Below, piece by piece: positions 35,801-46,156 of a DNA stretch of 64,000 nt; the first letter of the stretch is position 1; each line of letters begins with the position of its first letter. Source of the DNA: Acanthopleura granulata (lineage: Eukaryota > Mollusca > Polyplacophora > Chitonida > Chitonidae); contig JABBOT010000080.1 of NCBI GenBank assembly GCA_016165875.1, forward strand, positions 44,753,272 through 44,817,271, written 5' to 3'. The notes beneath the pieces are model-generated. The model was not told the origin of the DNA and did not search any database. It saw only the letters and a program-made list of their open reading frames with translations. The translations under genes were made by a program, and so were the position numbers.

Positions 35801-37297
35801 AACCCTACTAATATGGTTCTGTATGGAACTTTACAGGGTGTCACCACAGAGGCAAGGCATGGAACCACTTAAGATTCAATGACTGTGCCTTCTTTTCTTC
35901 GTGCAAACAGTGACTTAAATATAGTGTCACCTGCTTCTGCCTTCTCTAGTTGGTGTTCCCTATGTCTGTACGAGGTCTTAGAAGAAATGAGAGGCCAGTT
36001 AGTTTCAGTAAACTTCGTACAACAATTTCCGCCCCACCTCCCGGCCCCCACCACCGCCATAAAATCACAAAATACCAATTGGCTGCAACGTTGTGTTACA
36101 AGGTGATGTCATTTAAGGAGGAAAGTTTTTAGCAATTACGTGAATGTGGCTTCTCTTCACGATCCAACATTATGTGTGGTTTCAGGTTTGGAAATCGAAA
36201 TGATGCATATACCTGGAGAAACAGCCAATCAGATGGGCGTGTGGATCCCCAGTAAGAAGGTGTTGCTTTGCGCTGATGATCTGTACAAAGCTTTTCCAAA
36301 CCTCTACGCCATTAGGGGAACCCCGACTCGTGACCTTCTCAAGTGGAAAGATTCTCTGGATAAGATGCGCCGCCTGGGACCAGAGGTCGTGGTTCCCAGT
36401 CATACACGGCCGCTTTTTGGTAAGGATTACATATATGAATTGTTCACCACCTACAGGGATGCCATCCAGTTTGTGCATGACCAGACCGTCCGCTTTATGA
36501 ACAAAGGACTCACCCCGGACGAGATCATCGAGAGGGTGGCCTTGCCCGACAGTCTCCGAACTCACCCTTATCTGCAGGAGTTTTACGGCACCTTAGCTTG
36601 GTCGATCAGGGGTACATTTCACGGATATCTCGGCTGGTTTTCCGGCGACCCTGCTGACCTTTCACCTCTGACCCGAAGAGGCCACGCCCAACGCCTTACA
36701 TCATTGGCTGGTGGAGTAGACCACGTGTTAACTACCGCTTGGAAGGCGCTTGATGAGAACGACTGGCAATGGGCCCTAGAACTGGCTTCGTCTGTCATAA
36801 CATTGCAACCCTCCAACAGGCTGGCCAGAGAACTCAAACTGGAAACCCTGAAAAGAGCTGCGGCTGAACAAACCAGCGCATGTGGCCGAAACTATTACCT
36901 GACGTCAGCTTTAGAAGAAGCCCGCCAGGTGGATATCAAAGCAAGCCGAACAAAGATTAACGAGGCGATACGTCAGTCATCAATAGAGCAGCTCTTCCTG
37001 GCAATGAGCCGAAGACTGAAAGCCGAGGACTGCTCCGATCAAAACACACAAGTATCCTTTACTTTCACAGATATTAATGTATCTTTTTGTGTCCATCTAA
37101 GACATGGCATTGCGGAAGTTACACATAGTATCTGTGCGAACCCGGAACTGAAGTTAGAAACGACAAAGTCTGTGTGGATCCAGATTTTGACAAGAGAGAT
37201 CAGTCAGTTCAGTGCGTATACCAGTGGGAAAATCAGTGTTGTCGGAGGAGCAAGGGCATTTAAACATTTCGTTTCATGCTTTGAACAAATCGAGTAA
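32893..37297 (+). CDS. alkylsulfatase, metallo-beta-lactamase fold (SdsA1/BDS1 type), membrane-anchored
   Basis: The family hydrolyses alkyl sulfate esters using two zinc ions. Four exons join in phase: 32893-33072, 33299-33505, 34523-34778 and 36186-37297, giving 584 aa. Residues 5-25 form a hydrophobic signal anchor. The zinc motif is THSHADH (H119, H121, D123, H124). Further likely ligands are E226 in PGETANQM, an acidic residue at 245 in LLCADD, and H287 in VVPSH. Order and spacing follow bacterial SdsA1, and AFLAESADVPEIWAHH in exon 3 is typical. After the catalytic domain come a helical dimerisation-type region (about 300-440) and an SCP2-like C-terminal domain (about 445-584). Length is slightly below the 640-660 aa of microbial members. 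An acceptor AG sits one base before the ATG, so a 5' UTR exon probably exists upstream. The substrate is unknown. Confidence 0.9.
34799..35045 (+). repeat. ~38-bp minisatellite just after the exon 3 donor of the alkylsulfatase gene
   Basis: Six to seven units of 'acttgatatatttacacaaa' plus 'caaagaggtttgtgaaag'. The first unit starts about 20 bases after the donor at 34779. It gives a spurious reverse-strand frame of SLSQTSLSVKIYQVF-type repeats. Confidence 0.85.
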
Positions 37298-38131
37298 TAT
37301 GTGTGATCGTTGGCAAATAGCCACACTTAAACGCTGAAATTCTGCCTCTTGCCATTTAGGGTGTAATGGCTGTATTCTGTCATGTAAATGTTTAAAAAGT
37401 AACAACTTAGACCTTCCTGATACCATGGATTAACAAGTATTAGGTAAAAAATGCGTTTTTATTACACCTGAATGGTCTAGAATTATTAAAAATGCTATGC
37501 TGTTATTATATTTAACACAGATTATCATTAAAAGCTATGCAAAGGGACCTGGCCTCGTCTGTGAAAAAAAAAAAAGAAATTTTTCGTGTTTTGTTTAATC
37601 TTTTGTTTTGTTTAATGTTTAATGTATGCAATGCTTTCGCTATATAACCATTTGACACAAATGACTCAACTGAGCAAAGTATACAAAAACATGCTTGACA
37701 TCGCACTTTTCCATCATCATTTTCCGAGATAGTCAAACGAAAAAGTCCTTTCCCGCGATGAAATCAGTTGACAGTCCTTTTAAATTGGTTATACATTGAC
37801 GTGCAATTTTTCGGACATTGTGGGCACATTATCACCATTGTTTCCCCGATAATCTTGCTTTTTGACCTGGATGTAAATTGTACTTATTATTACGCACGAG
37901 TATACACTAGTATCCAAAACAGCAGCCGTATGTGAACTTTGTAGGCGATAATGGATAGTGAAGTGTCAGTTCAGCATTATGGGGCTGATATGCACACAGA
38001 TATTTAGTTCTGGTGCATTCTGTTGTTCGTTTTACTTGCTCACAACATAATCACCAATCATGCCAAAATCAATACCGCTGGGATATGTAATTCTGGACTT
38101 GGTCATTTTTATCGTTTCTTGAGAGTGTTTA

Positions 38132-38401
38132 CTTATTTATTTATTTATTTCATTGGTGTTTTACGCCGTACTCAAGAATATTTCACTTATACGGCGGCGG
38201 CCAGCATTATGGTGGGAGGAAACAGGGCAGAGCCCCGAGGAAACCCACGACCATCCGCAGGTTGCTGGCAGACCTTCCCACTTACGGCCGGAGAGTAAGC
38301 CAGCATGAGCTGGACTTGAACTCACAGCGACCACATTGGTGGGAGGCTTGGGGCCATTGTGCTGCGATAGCGCGCTAACCGATTGAGCCACGGAGGTCCC
38401 C
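38132..38401 (-). mobile_element. tRNA-derived SINE, full length, reverse strand
   Basis: On the + strand: (ttta)n, 'ggtgttttacgccgtactca', 'gaatatttcacttatacgg', 'ggaggaaacagggcagag', 'cccacgaccatccgcaggtt', then the head in reverse, 'gagctggacttgaactcac' (B box) and 'accgattgagccacggagg' (A box). This is the best-preserved copy in the window. Confidence 0.9.
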
Positions 38402-38499
38402 TGAGTGTGTTTACGGTGTGCACTTGTATGTGATGTATTTGCAATGCATTGGAAGTGTGTCTCGTACACAAGAAAAGTTGCGCCATCATTGTATAAAGT

Positions 38500-39230
38500 C
38501 ACGTGCTCCTTGTACCATGTCCTCCCAGACAAGAGAAGATGGGTCATCATTGTAGCTAATCACGAGCACTTAATACCATGTCCTGCCAGACAAAAGAAGA
38601 TAAGCCATCAATGTAGCTAGTCACGTGCACTTAATACCATGTCCTCCCACACAAGAGATGAGTCATCACTGTAGCTAGTCACGAGCACTGAATGTCATGT
38701 CCTCGCAGACAAGAGAAGATATACCATCACTGTAGCTAGTCACGTGCACTTAATGCCATGTCCTCCCGCACAAGAGAAGATGAGTCATCACTGTAGCTAG
38801 TCAAGTGCACTTAATACCATGTCCTCGCAGACAAGAGAAGATGAATCATCACTGTAGCTAGTCAAGAGCACTTAATACCATGACGTCATCACTGTAGCTA
38901 GTCACGTGCACTTAATGCCATGGCCTCCCTCACAAGAGAAGGCGAGTCGTCACTGTAGCTAGTCATGTGCATTAAATGTCCTAACCTCCCAGACAAGAGA
39001 AGATGAGTCATCACTGCAGCTTGTCAAGGAGCACCCAATGCCATGGCCTCCCACACAAGAGAAGATGGGTCATCATTGTAGCTAGTTATGAGCGCTCAAC
39101 GCCAATGTCCTCCCACACAAGAGAAGATGTGTCATCATTGTAGCTGGTCATGTGTACTTAATACCATGACATATAGGACAAAAGAAGGTGAGTCGTCATT
39201 GTAGCTAGTCATGTGCACTTAATGCCAAAA
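38500..39230 (+). repeat. ~60-bp minisatellite, about 12 units
   Basis: Unit: 'accatgtcctcccagacaag', 'agaagatgagtcatcactgt', 'agctagtcacgtgcacttaa' plus 't'. One unit near 38880 is shortened. It recurs at 40425-41141 because of the larger duplication. Confidence 0.9.
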
Positions 39231-40411
39231 CACTATGCCTTTGAGAAACCGGCCACAGGGCGACTTATGAGACCGTGTCAAAAGATCGAAAACAAATGAG
39301 AATTCTCTCTGCACTTAAGTTTTTAATTTGGACAGATCTGGCAAAATTTGTACAGTCTGGGGTTATCTACACAGCCGGACAAATAACCTGGTACTAATAG
39401 GAAGTCTGCAAAACAAAAACAAGAAAAAGTATTTGAGTGCCGTGGCTTTATTGCAACTCGTTGGCTTACTACCAACTGGTGTGTATTCGGATATCTTTGT
39501 AGTTGTTAAATTTTAAACTTCTCGTCGGTCTGGCTACCAGATTGTCTGCTAGATGGGTTGATATGTCTTAATAGAGTCGCTTCACTGATGCCAGTGTCTT
39601 CCAGGCTTAGCTGTGGTTGTCATTGATATCGTTCTACAGCTGTTCGTATCTAACAAGATTGCTATTTGCATTTCTTCTAGTAAATTATTTTCTTTTAAAT
39701 CCATACATGGCACAATTGTGTGGAGTTTGCGTCGTGAGGTTTCATGTGCCCATTGATTTTCCTTACCATTCACATGATACTAGTAATTAATTTATGCTAC
39801 TGATCACAAGATGGCTCGGGTTGTTAGCCCTACTTGTATAAAACCAGGTACGCGCTGCTGACCTATTTTCCTGCGAGACTGGTTTAATTTGGTAAAATAT
39901 CTTTACAATAACTCTTCCTAAGGGGCCTCCGTGGCCTAGTCCTCAGCTGTAGGCCAGGAGTTAGATATCGACTTCGATGAGAGCCAATGTGAAGGATGGA
40001 CAATGGACGAAAAATTCTGCACACGGCCAAAAACAAGGAAATTTGAGGTCATACAAATCACGTGACAGGCTTGTCATAAATAATTGAGTATACAAGTACA
40101 ATGCACTGAATGACGTGATACATTATAATCTGCAAACACAACACCAGGAGTTTCTAAATAATACGGTTGCTATGAGTTAATTTCTGACTGGCTTCATCTC
40201 TCGCTGTAAGTGGGTAGGCCTACCAGCAACTTGCGGACGGTCCTTGGGCTTTGCTTGGTTTCCTTCCATCACAATGCTGGCCGTAGTCGTATAAGTGAAA
40301 TATTCTAGAGTACGGCGTAAAACACCAATGAGATAAACAAATAACTCTTAATTCTTAGAAACAAATTATCGCTAAACCTTCATTCGTTCATTCCTTCACG
40401 GTTGACTCTGG
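38514..40411 (+). repeat. 1,898-bp direct duplication, left copy
   Basis: Base-for-base match to 40425-42322 at a constant offset of 1,911, apart from at least one change ('tttgcttgg' near 40255 against 'tttgtttgg'). It includes the minisatellite, a unique part, a SINE-like head (from 39918, 'ggggcctccgtggcctag') and part of the dispersed repeat (from 40069). It ends exactly at the N gap. Confidence 0.92.
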
Positions 40412-40424
40412 NNNNNNNNNNNNN
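40412..40424. other. assembly gap (13 Ns)
   Basis: Thirteen unknown bases exactly between the two copies of the 1,898-bp duplication. Confidence 0.99.
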
Positions 40425-42322
40425 ACCATGTCCTCCCAGACAAGAGAAGATGGGTCATCATTGTAGCTAATCACGAGCACTTAATACCATGTCCTGCCAG
40501 ACAAAAGAAGATAAGCCATCAATGTAGCTAGTCACGTGCACTTAATACCATGTCCTCCCACACAAGAGATGAGTCATCACTGTAGCTAGTCACGAGCACT
40601 GAATGTCATGTCCTCGCAGACAAGAGAAGATATACCATCACTGTAGCTAGTCACGTGCACTTAATGCCATGTCCTCCCGCACAAGAGAAGATGAGTCATC
40701 ACTGTAGCTAGTCAAGTGCACTTAATACCATGTCCTCGCAGACAAGAGAAGATGAATCATCACTGTAGCTAGTCAAGAGCACTTAATACCATGACGTCAT
40801 CACTGTAGCTAGTCACGTGCACTTAATGCCATGGCCTCCCTCACAAGAGAAGGCGAGTCGTCACTGTAGCTAGTCATGTGCATTAAATGTCCTAACCTCC
40901 CAGACAAGAGAAGATGAGTCATCACTGCAGCTTGTCAAGGAGCACCCAATGCCATGGCCTCCCACACAAGAGAAGATGGGTCATCATTGTAGCTAGTTAT
41001 GAGCGCTCAACGCCAATGTCCTCCCACACAAGAGAAGATGTGTCATCATTGTAGCTGGTCATGTGTACTTAATACCATGACATATAGGACAAAAGAAGGT
41101 GAGTCGTCATTGTAGCTAGTCATGTGCACTTAATGCCAAAACACTATGCCTTTGAGAAACCGGCCACAGGGCGACTTATGAGACCGTGTCAAAAGATCGA
41201 AAACAAATGAGAATTCTCTCTGCACTTAAGTTTTTAATTTGGACAGATCTGGCAAAATTTGTACAGTCTGGGGTTATCTACACAGCCGGACAAATAACCT
41301 GGTACTAATAGGAAGTCTGCAAAACAAAAACAAGAAAAAGTATTTGAGTGCCGTGGCTTTATTGCAACTCGTTGGCTTACTACCAACTGGTGTGTATTCG
41401 GATATCTTTGTAGTTGTTAAATTTTAAACTTCTCGTCGGTCTGGCTACCAGATTGTCTGCTAGATGGGTTGATATGTCTTAATAGAGTCGCTTCACTGAT
41501 GCCAGTGTCTTCCAGGCTTAGCTGTGGTTGTCATTGATATCGTTCTACAGCTGTTCGTATCTAACAAGATTGCTATTTGCATTTCTTCTAGTAAATTATT
41601 TTCTTTTAAATCCATACATGGCACAATTGTGTGGAGTTTGCGTCGTGAGGTTTCATGTGCCCATTGATTTTCCTTACCATTCACATGATACTAGTAATTA
41701 ATTTATGCTACTGATCACAAGATGGCTCGGGTTGTTAGCCCTACTTGTATAAAACCAGGTACGCGCTGCTGACCTATTTTCCTGCGAGACTGGTTTAATT
41801 TGGTAAAATATCTTTACAATAACTCTTCCTAAGGGGCCTCCGTGGCCTAGTCCTCAGCTGTAGGCCAGGAGTTAGATATCGACTTCGATGAGAGCCAATG
41901 TGAAGGATGGACAATGGACGAAAAATTCTGCACACGGCCAAAAACAAGGAAATTTGAGGTCATACAAATCACGTGACAGGCTTGTCATAAATAATTGAGT
42001 ATACAAGTACAATGCACTGAATGACGTGATACATTATAATCTGCAAACACAACACCAGGAGTTTCTAAATAATACGGTTGCTATGAGTTAATTTCTGACT
42101 GGCTTCATCTCTCGCTGTAAGTGGGTAGGCCTACCAGCAACTTGCGGACGGTCCTTGGGCTTTGTTTGGTTTCCTTCCATCACAATGCTGGCCGTAGTCG
42201 TATAAGTGAAATATTCTAGAGTACGGCGTAAAACACCAATGAGATAAACAAATAACTCTTAATTCTTAGAAACAAATTATCGCTAAACCTTCATTCGTTC
42301 ATTCCTTCACGGTTGACTCTGG
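40425..42322 (+). repeat. 1,898-bp direct duplication, right copy
   Basis: Starts directly after the N run with the base that matches 38514 and continues to 42322, after which the sequence goes on into the rest of the dispersed repeat. The near-zero divergence beside a gap suggests two alleles or an overlap placed in tandem by the assembler. Confidence 0.92.
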
Positions 42323-42733
42323 CACATTTGGTGGGTACTTCGAGCTCAGTTCAAGTAAAATGACCACGTTTCGAATAAAATAGTGCCTGAAAGAAGGACA
42401 TGTTTGACCAATCAGAATATCCATCTTAAATGCGCACCACTGATTTGAACAAGATGTTTAACTGAAGGCTTGTGCTCAGAGATTTCAATGGATAATCTAG
42501 TTAAGGTTAATCAATAATAATAAATGGATCGAACTACCCAGTGTCCTTTTCAGTCAAGGGTACCCCTGTCGCATCATGAAAGAGAACATTTGACATTATG
42601 AAGGTGCAGAAAAGCTGTTCCAGGCGTTTCGGGGTTTGAATAGCATGTGCATGCCCAGTAGGTGGGGATACCGTGCCTTAAGAACTATCTGAATTCGGCT
42701 AAATATGGGAATGGTTCGGATAAAAGCAAATTA
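41980..42733 (+). repeat. ~750-bp dispersed repeat, copy 2
   Basis: Matches 11997-12741 end to end, from 'gcttgtcataaataattgag' to 'tcggataaaagcaaattac'. It includes a SINE tail at about 42105-42237. A truncated third copy (40069-40411) belongs to the left half of the duplication. Confidence 0.8.
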
Positions 42734-44692
42734 CACAGAATAAATCACGGCTTTATAGTAAGTTTCTGGCGATTTTCAGGCGCGAAGTACAATATACTTA
42801 TAACGTATACACTTGCTCTCCATACTCTCCATACTCGTGGCAGACCGCATGATCTTCAATGATCATAATATCGGCCGCGCAACCTCTCTACACGCGCGCC
42901 ATCCACCACTTATTGTCACCAACATTGTAACAAACACTGAGGAAGTATATAGTAATTCAAATCAGGGGCCAGCATTGAACCCTCACCTCCTGTCCCCCAG
43001 GATCAAGTGAACTTGCGCTTCTTACTGAACCATCATGCATCCGCGTGCTACAGATTTCTGGGTTTGAAAAAAAGAACAAAAAGAAAAACAAGAAAAAGAA
43101 AAATGCACTAAGATCCGGTTTGGCGTAGTAAATGTATACTGGTTTCTTTATTGTCCTCTATATGATGAATTGTTTTCTGGAAAAGATCAAAACTGACATG
43201 TTTGTAAAGAAAGGTACGTGACAAAACGATCGCAGTATGCGGCATGAATAGGACGATAACCTGGACAGGATCACAGGTCACAACCAATACGGCTGGGCTT
43301 CATGTACCTAGCTGCTTTCTTCAAGGGCACATTTTTTTGAGACAACATCACAAGGTACAGGAATACTAAATATTCATAAGCATATAGTTCCGGTTAGCCA
43401 AGAAACCTTGGCTGTGACGAATTTGACATATGAACATATTGTCACAACGAAGAGGACTTTGACATCTTTCAGGGCTGCCCCCCCCCCCCCCCGAAAAAAA
43501 CTTTACTGCTATATTTAAAAATTAAGCCATTTAATTTAGGTATCTTGAAAAACACAAACAATAGGGAAACTTTTGGTTGGCACGGATGATGTATGCCATA
43601 GGATTATGCTAACTATATAATGTAGTGCCAGGTCGAATTCAACAGTCGATCTCAAGCCGTCACTTCCTTCACGCGCGTGCTCACACTTGAGTAATTTAAA
43701 CGCTTTGTGCTTGCTGGAATTAGTCCACTTTGACTCGGTCTTCACCAGATAAGTTTCTGAAACATAGGACCACGACTTGTCAAACCTGGCCTGGACAGGT
43801 CAACTGTGTCTGCGTGTGATCAGGCGGAACTCGACTGCCAAACTTACTTTCCGAAAACTTTCACATTTGAGAAGCGACATCCGTTCAAATAAGTATAGGG
43901 AGTGTATTTATTTAAATTTGCATAACAAATGTACGTCTGAACCTTCTCTTTGAATACAGCTACCGACAGAGATTCTCTCATTGCAAATAAACAGGGTACC
44001 CACAAAATGACGCTAAGCTCCCTCCATTGTCAGTTTTTTTTATTTATTAAAATGGCTATTCGTTTACGTGCCTATATATATATATGTATATACGTCAGGT
44101 CTCGTGGCACCCGTGGCTATCTCTAATGGATATGTCGATAAAACTGATTCCCTCTCAGACTGCCACATATACGTCCTCAGCAGTCTGTGGACAACAGAGG
44201 CCGTTATACAAACCCGCAAAAACGTCGGATCTACTGATGTCATTATACTATATACTAGATATACCTGCATGCATATATTTATATGATACAAAGCATAAAC
44301 TTTGGAAAGTACTTCTGATACTGTATGTGGTATATGACTGAGGTAAATAGCCATACAAACGGTGTACAGGCGTAGACCTGTATAGATTTGCATAATTACT
44401 TAAGCATAATATAATACGCTGTTCACAAAATGTATGTATATTCTGGTGATAGCGATGTTGATACATACAATGCAACACAGACAGATCCACGTGATCTTCA
44501 TGTACAGTGTATGTATATTGGCTTCACTCAGGTTTCATGAGCCGTATACCGACCCAGTTTCAGGTATGTATATAGTCTATAGGCTTTTCTGAGTCATATA
44601 CTAACCCATGTACATGTAACAGCAATGGCATGCAGACTAAGGCTATCCTTCTGAATGATGAAAATTGTTTAAAGCATTCCACGATAATAATA

Positions 44693-44789
44693 ATGATGAC
44701 GACGACGACGACGACCACAAGAAGAAGAAGAAGAAGAACAACAACAACAACAAAAACAACAACAACAAAAATAATAATAATAATAATAG
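44693..44789 (+). repeat. compound trinucleotide microsatellite
   Basis: Runs in order (atg)n, (acg)n, (aag)n, (aac)n and (aat)n. A similar (aac)n(aat)n run lies at 45146-45192. The poly-Val/Ile and poly-Thr/Arg open frames over it are not genes. Confidence 0.95.
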
Positions 44790-45145
44790 CCGGCGAAGCG
44801 GCCAGCAAAACGGTATGAGATGTGGACAAATCTGTCAGTGAATCCTGATGACTGTCTCGAAATATGAAGTGGTCAACTTTTGACTGACAACTGAAAAGTC
44901 ATTCCCCAGTCACATACGAAGTGTCAAACATAACAATTTCTCTGGCTAATTCGTCCCATGGCTTCTTGTTTCTATGTTAGCATTGAATAAAACACAAATA
45001 AGTACCTGAATCGTTGTTAAATAACAGATTTTCAGCATTTTTTAGCCACTTTCACAGGGTGCCGCCATATTGAAACTAAACTAATTTTATGCACGGAGAT
45101 TGCCGACTATCTGCTGCGCGGGCTTAGTGGTAGCGCCACATTTCA

Positions 45146-45192
45146 TAATAATAACAATAACAACAACAACAACAATAATAATAATAATAGGA
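45146..45192 (+). repeat. (aat)n/(aac)n microsatellite
   Basis: Short imperfect run of aat and aac triplets, followed by a purine-rich 'gaagaaggaggagaagatga'. Confidence 0.9.
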
Positions 45193-45671
45193 AGAAGGAG
45201 GAGAAGATGAAGCAAAAGAACAACAGGCTCGCACTCTGGGTGTTGACAAGAAGCACCTCCCTTTTTCCCATGGCTGATGTATAGTGTATACAGAGGCTTT
45301 GGAAATGATAATAGTTTTTTAGTGTCTCAAAATTGAGATTTATAGAGTATCCAATCTAGATCTAGAACTCTAAGGCCGGCCATTTAGATTTTGGTAGATA
45401 AACTCACCGCCTTGCCGTAAAACCTACGCGAAACGAAATAATTCAAACACCACAATATTTCACCTGAAAGCTGTATTAAAGTATTCCACTTGATCATTTG
45501 TTATCATACTGTCTGCAATGATAGCTTTGGTCCTTGCGTTCGGTAAGCTGCTATGTGTACCGCGAACTTTGTAGGAAATCAATGTACTTCTTGGTCTTTC
45601 AAAACAATGCGCCATTTAGGAATATATTAGAAATATAAACATGTTCAGAATCCTGGTTGAACAAATTCTAG

Positions 45672-45896
45672 TGCAAATGCATTAAATATGTGTAACATCG
45701 TCACTTATAACATTATTACGCTAAACCAATAAGTGGTCCCAATTAACCACCATACAATAAATACTTTCACATACTCTTTTCTCATCAAAGAGAAAAATCA
45801 AAATAAATATTAAAGTCTATATCTCCAAATAAAATGTCACGCTCTTTCATCTGATTTTGGCATCATTTTTTATGTTTTCTTCTCCTTTAAAAGAGA
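45672..45896 (+). repeat. dispersed repeat, copy 2 of a pair with 24493-24720
   Basis: Same strand and word order as the copy near 24.6 kb, including 'cacgctctttcatctgattt' and 'ttttcttctcctttaaaa'. Moderately diverged. Confidence 0.65.
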
Positions 45897-45998
45897 AAAG
45901 CTCAGTGTTACGCTATTAGCATGCAGTAAGGTTATTATGGTCTACATAAATTTCATACATGTATAGAAATAAAACAATTTATAGCATTTTATCCAGTC

Positions 45999-46097
45999 AA
46001 AATAACGCTAGAGAGACTTTATTTCCGGTAGTCGCAACAACAACAACATTCTAATTTATAGCGACTACCGGAAACCAAGTCTTTTTAGCGTTATTTT
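45999..46097 (+). other. 37-bp inverted repeat, potential RNA hairpin
   Basis: The left arm 45999-46035 and right arm 46061-46097 are complementary, with a 25-base loop rich in 'aac'. Written as + strand RNA, 33 positions are Watson-Crick, two are G-U and two adjacent ones (46020-46021) are unpaired. The inner 14 pairs are perfect ('tttccggtagtcgc' with 'gcgactaccggaaa'). The size suits a pre-miRNA-like hairpin or a small palindromic element; I cannot tell which. Confidence 0.7.
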
Positions 46098-46146
46098 GCA
46101 TTACCTTGCGAGAGCTCCCACTCATGTCTCGCCCAAAGAGCGTTAA

Positions 46147-46156
46147 TCTCGCGAGA
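46147..46156. promoter_or_regulatory. TCTCGCGAGA palindrome, candidate promoter element
   Basis: An exact copy of the TCTCGCGAGA motif known from many vertebrate, often bidirectional, promoters. It lies in a short GC-richer stretch about 50 bases from the hairpin. No coding exon follows closely on either strand, so any transcript start here is speculative. Confidence 0.35.

Noticed and set aside
38500..41141. Regular ~60-bp periodic array resembling a CRISPR locus
   Set aside because: The whole 60-bp unit is repeated, with no unique spacers and no cas genes, and the DNA is clearly eukaryotic. It is a minisatellite.
39328..41427. Two identical 62-aa open frames taken as a gene pair
   Set aside because: They are the same sequence in both copies of the suspected assembly duplication, with no sign of coding.
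44560..44829. Reverse-strand poly-Val/Ile open frame that looks like a membrane segment
   Set aside because: It is the translation of a compound trinucleotide microsatellite.
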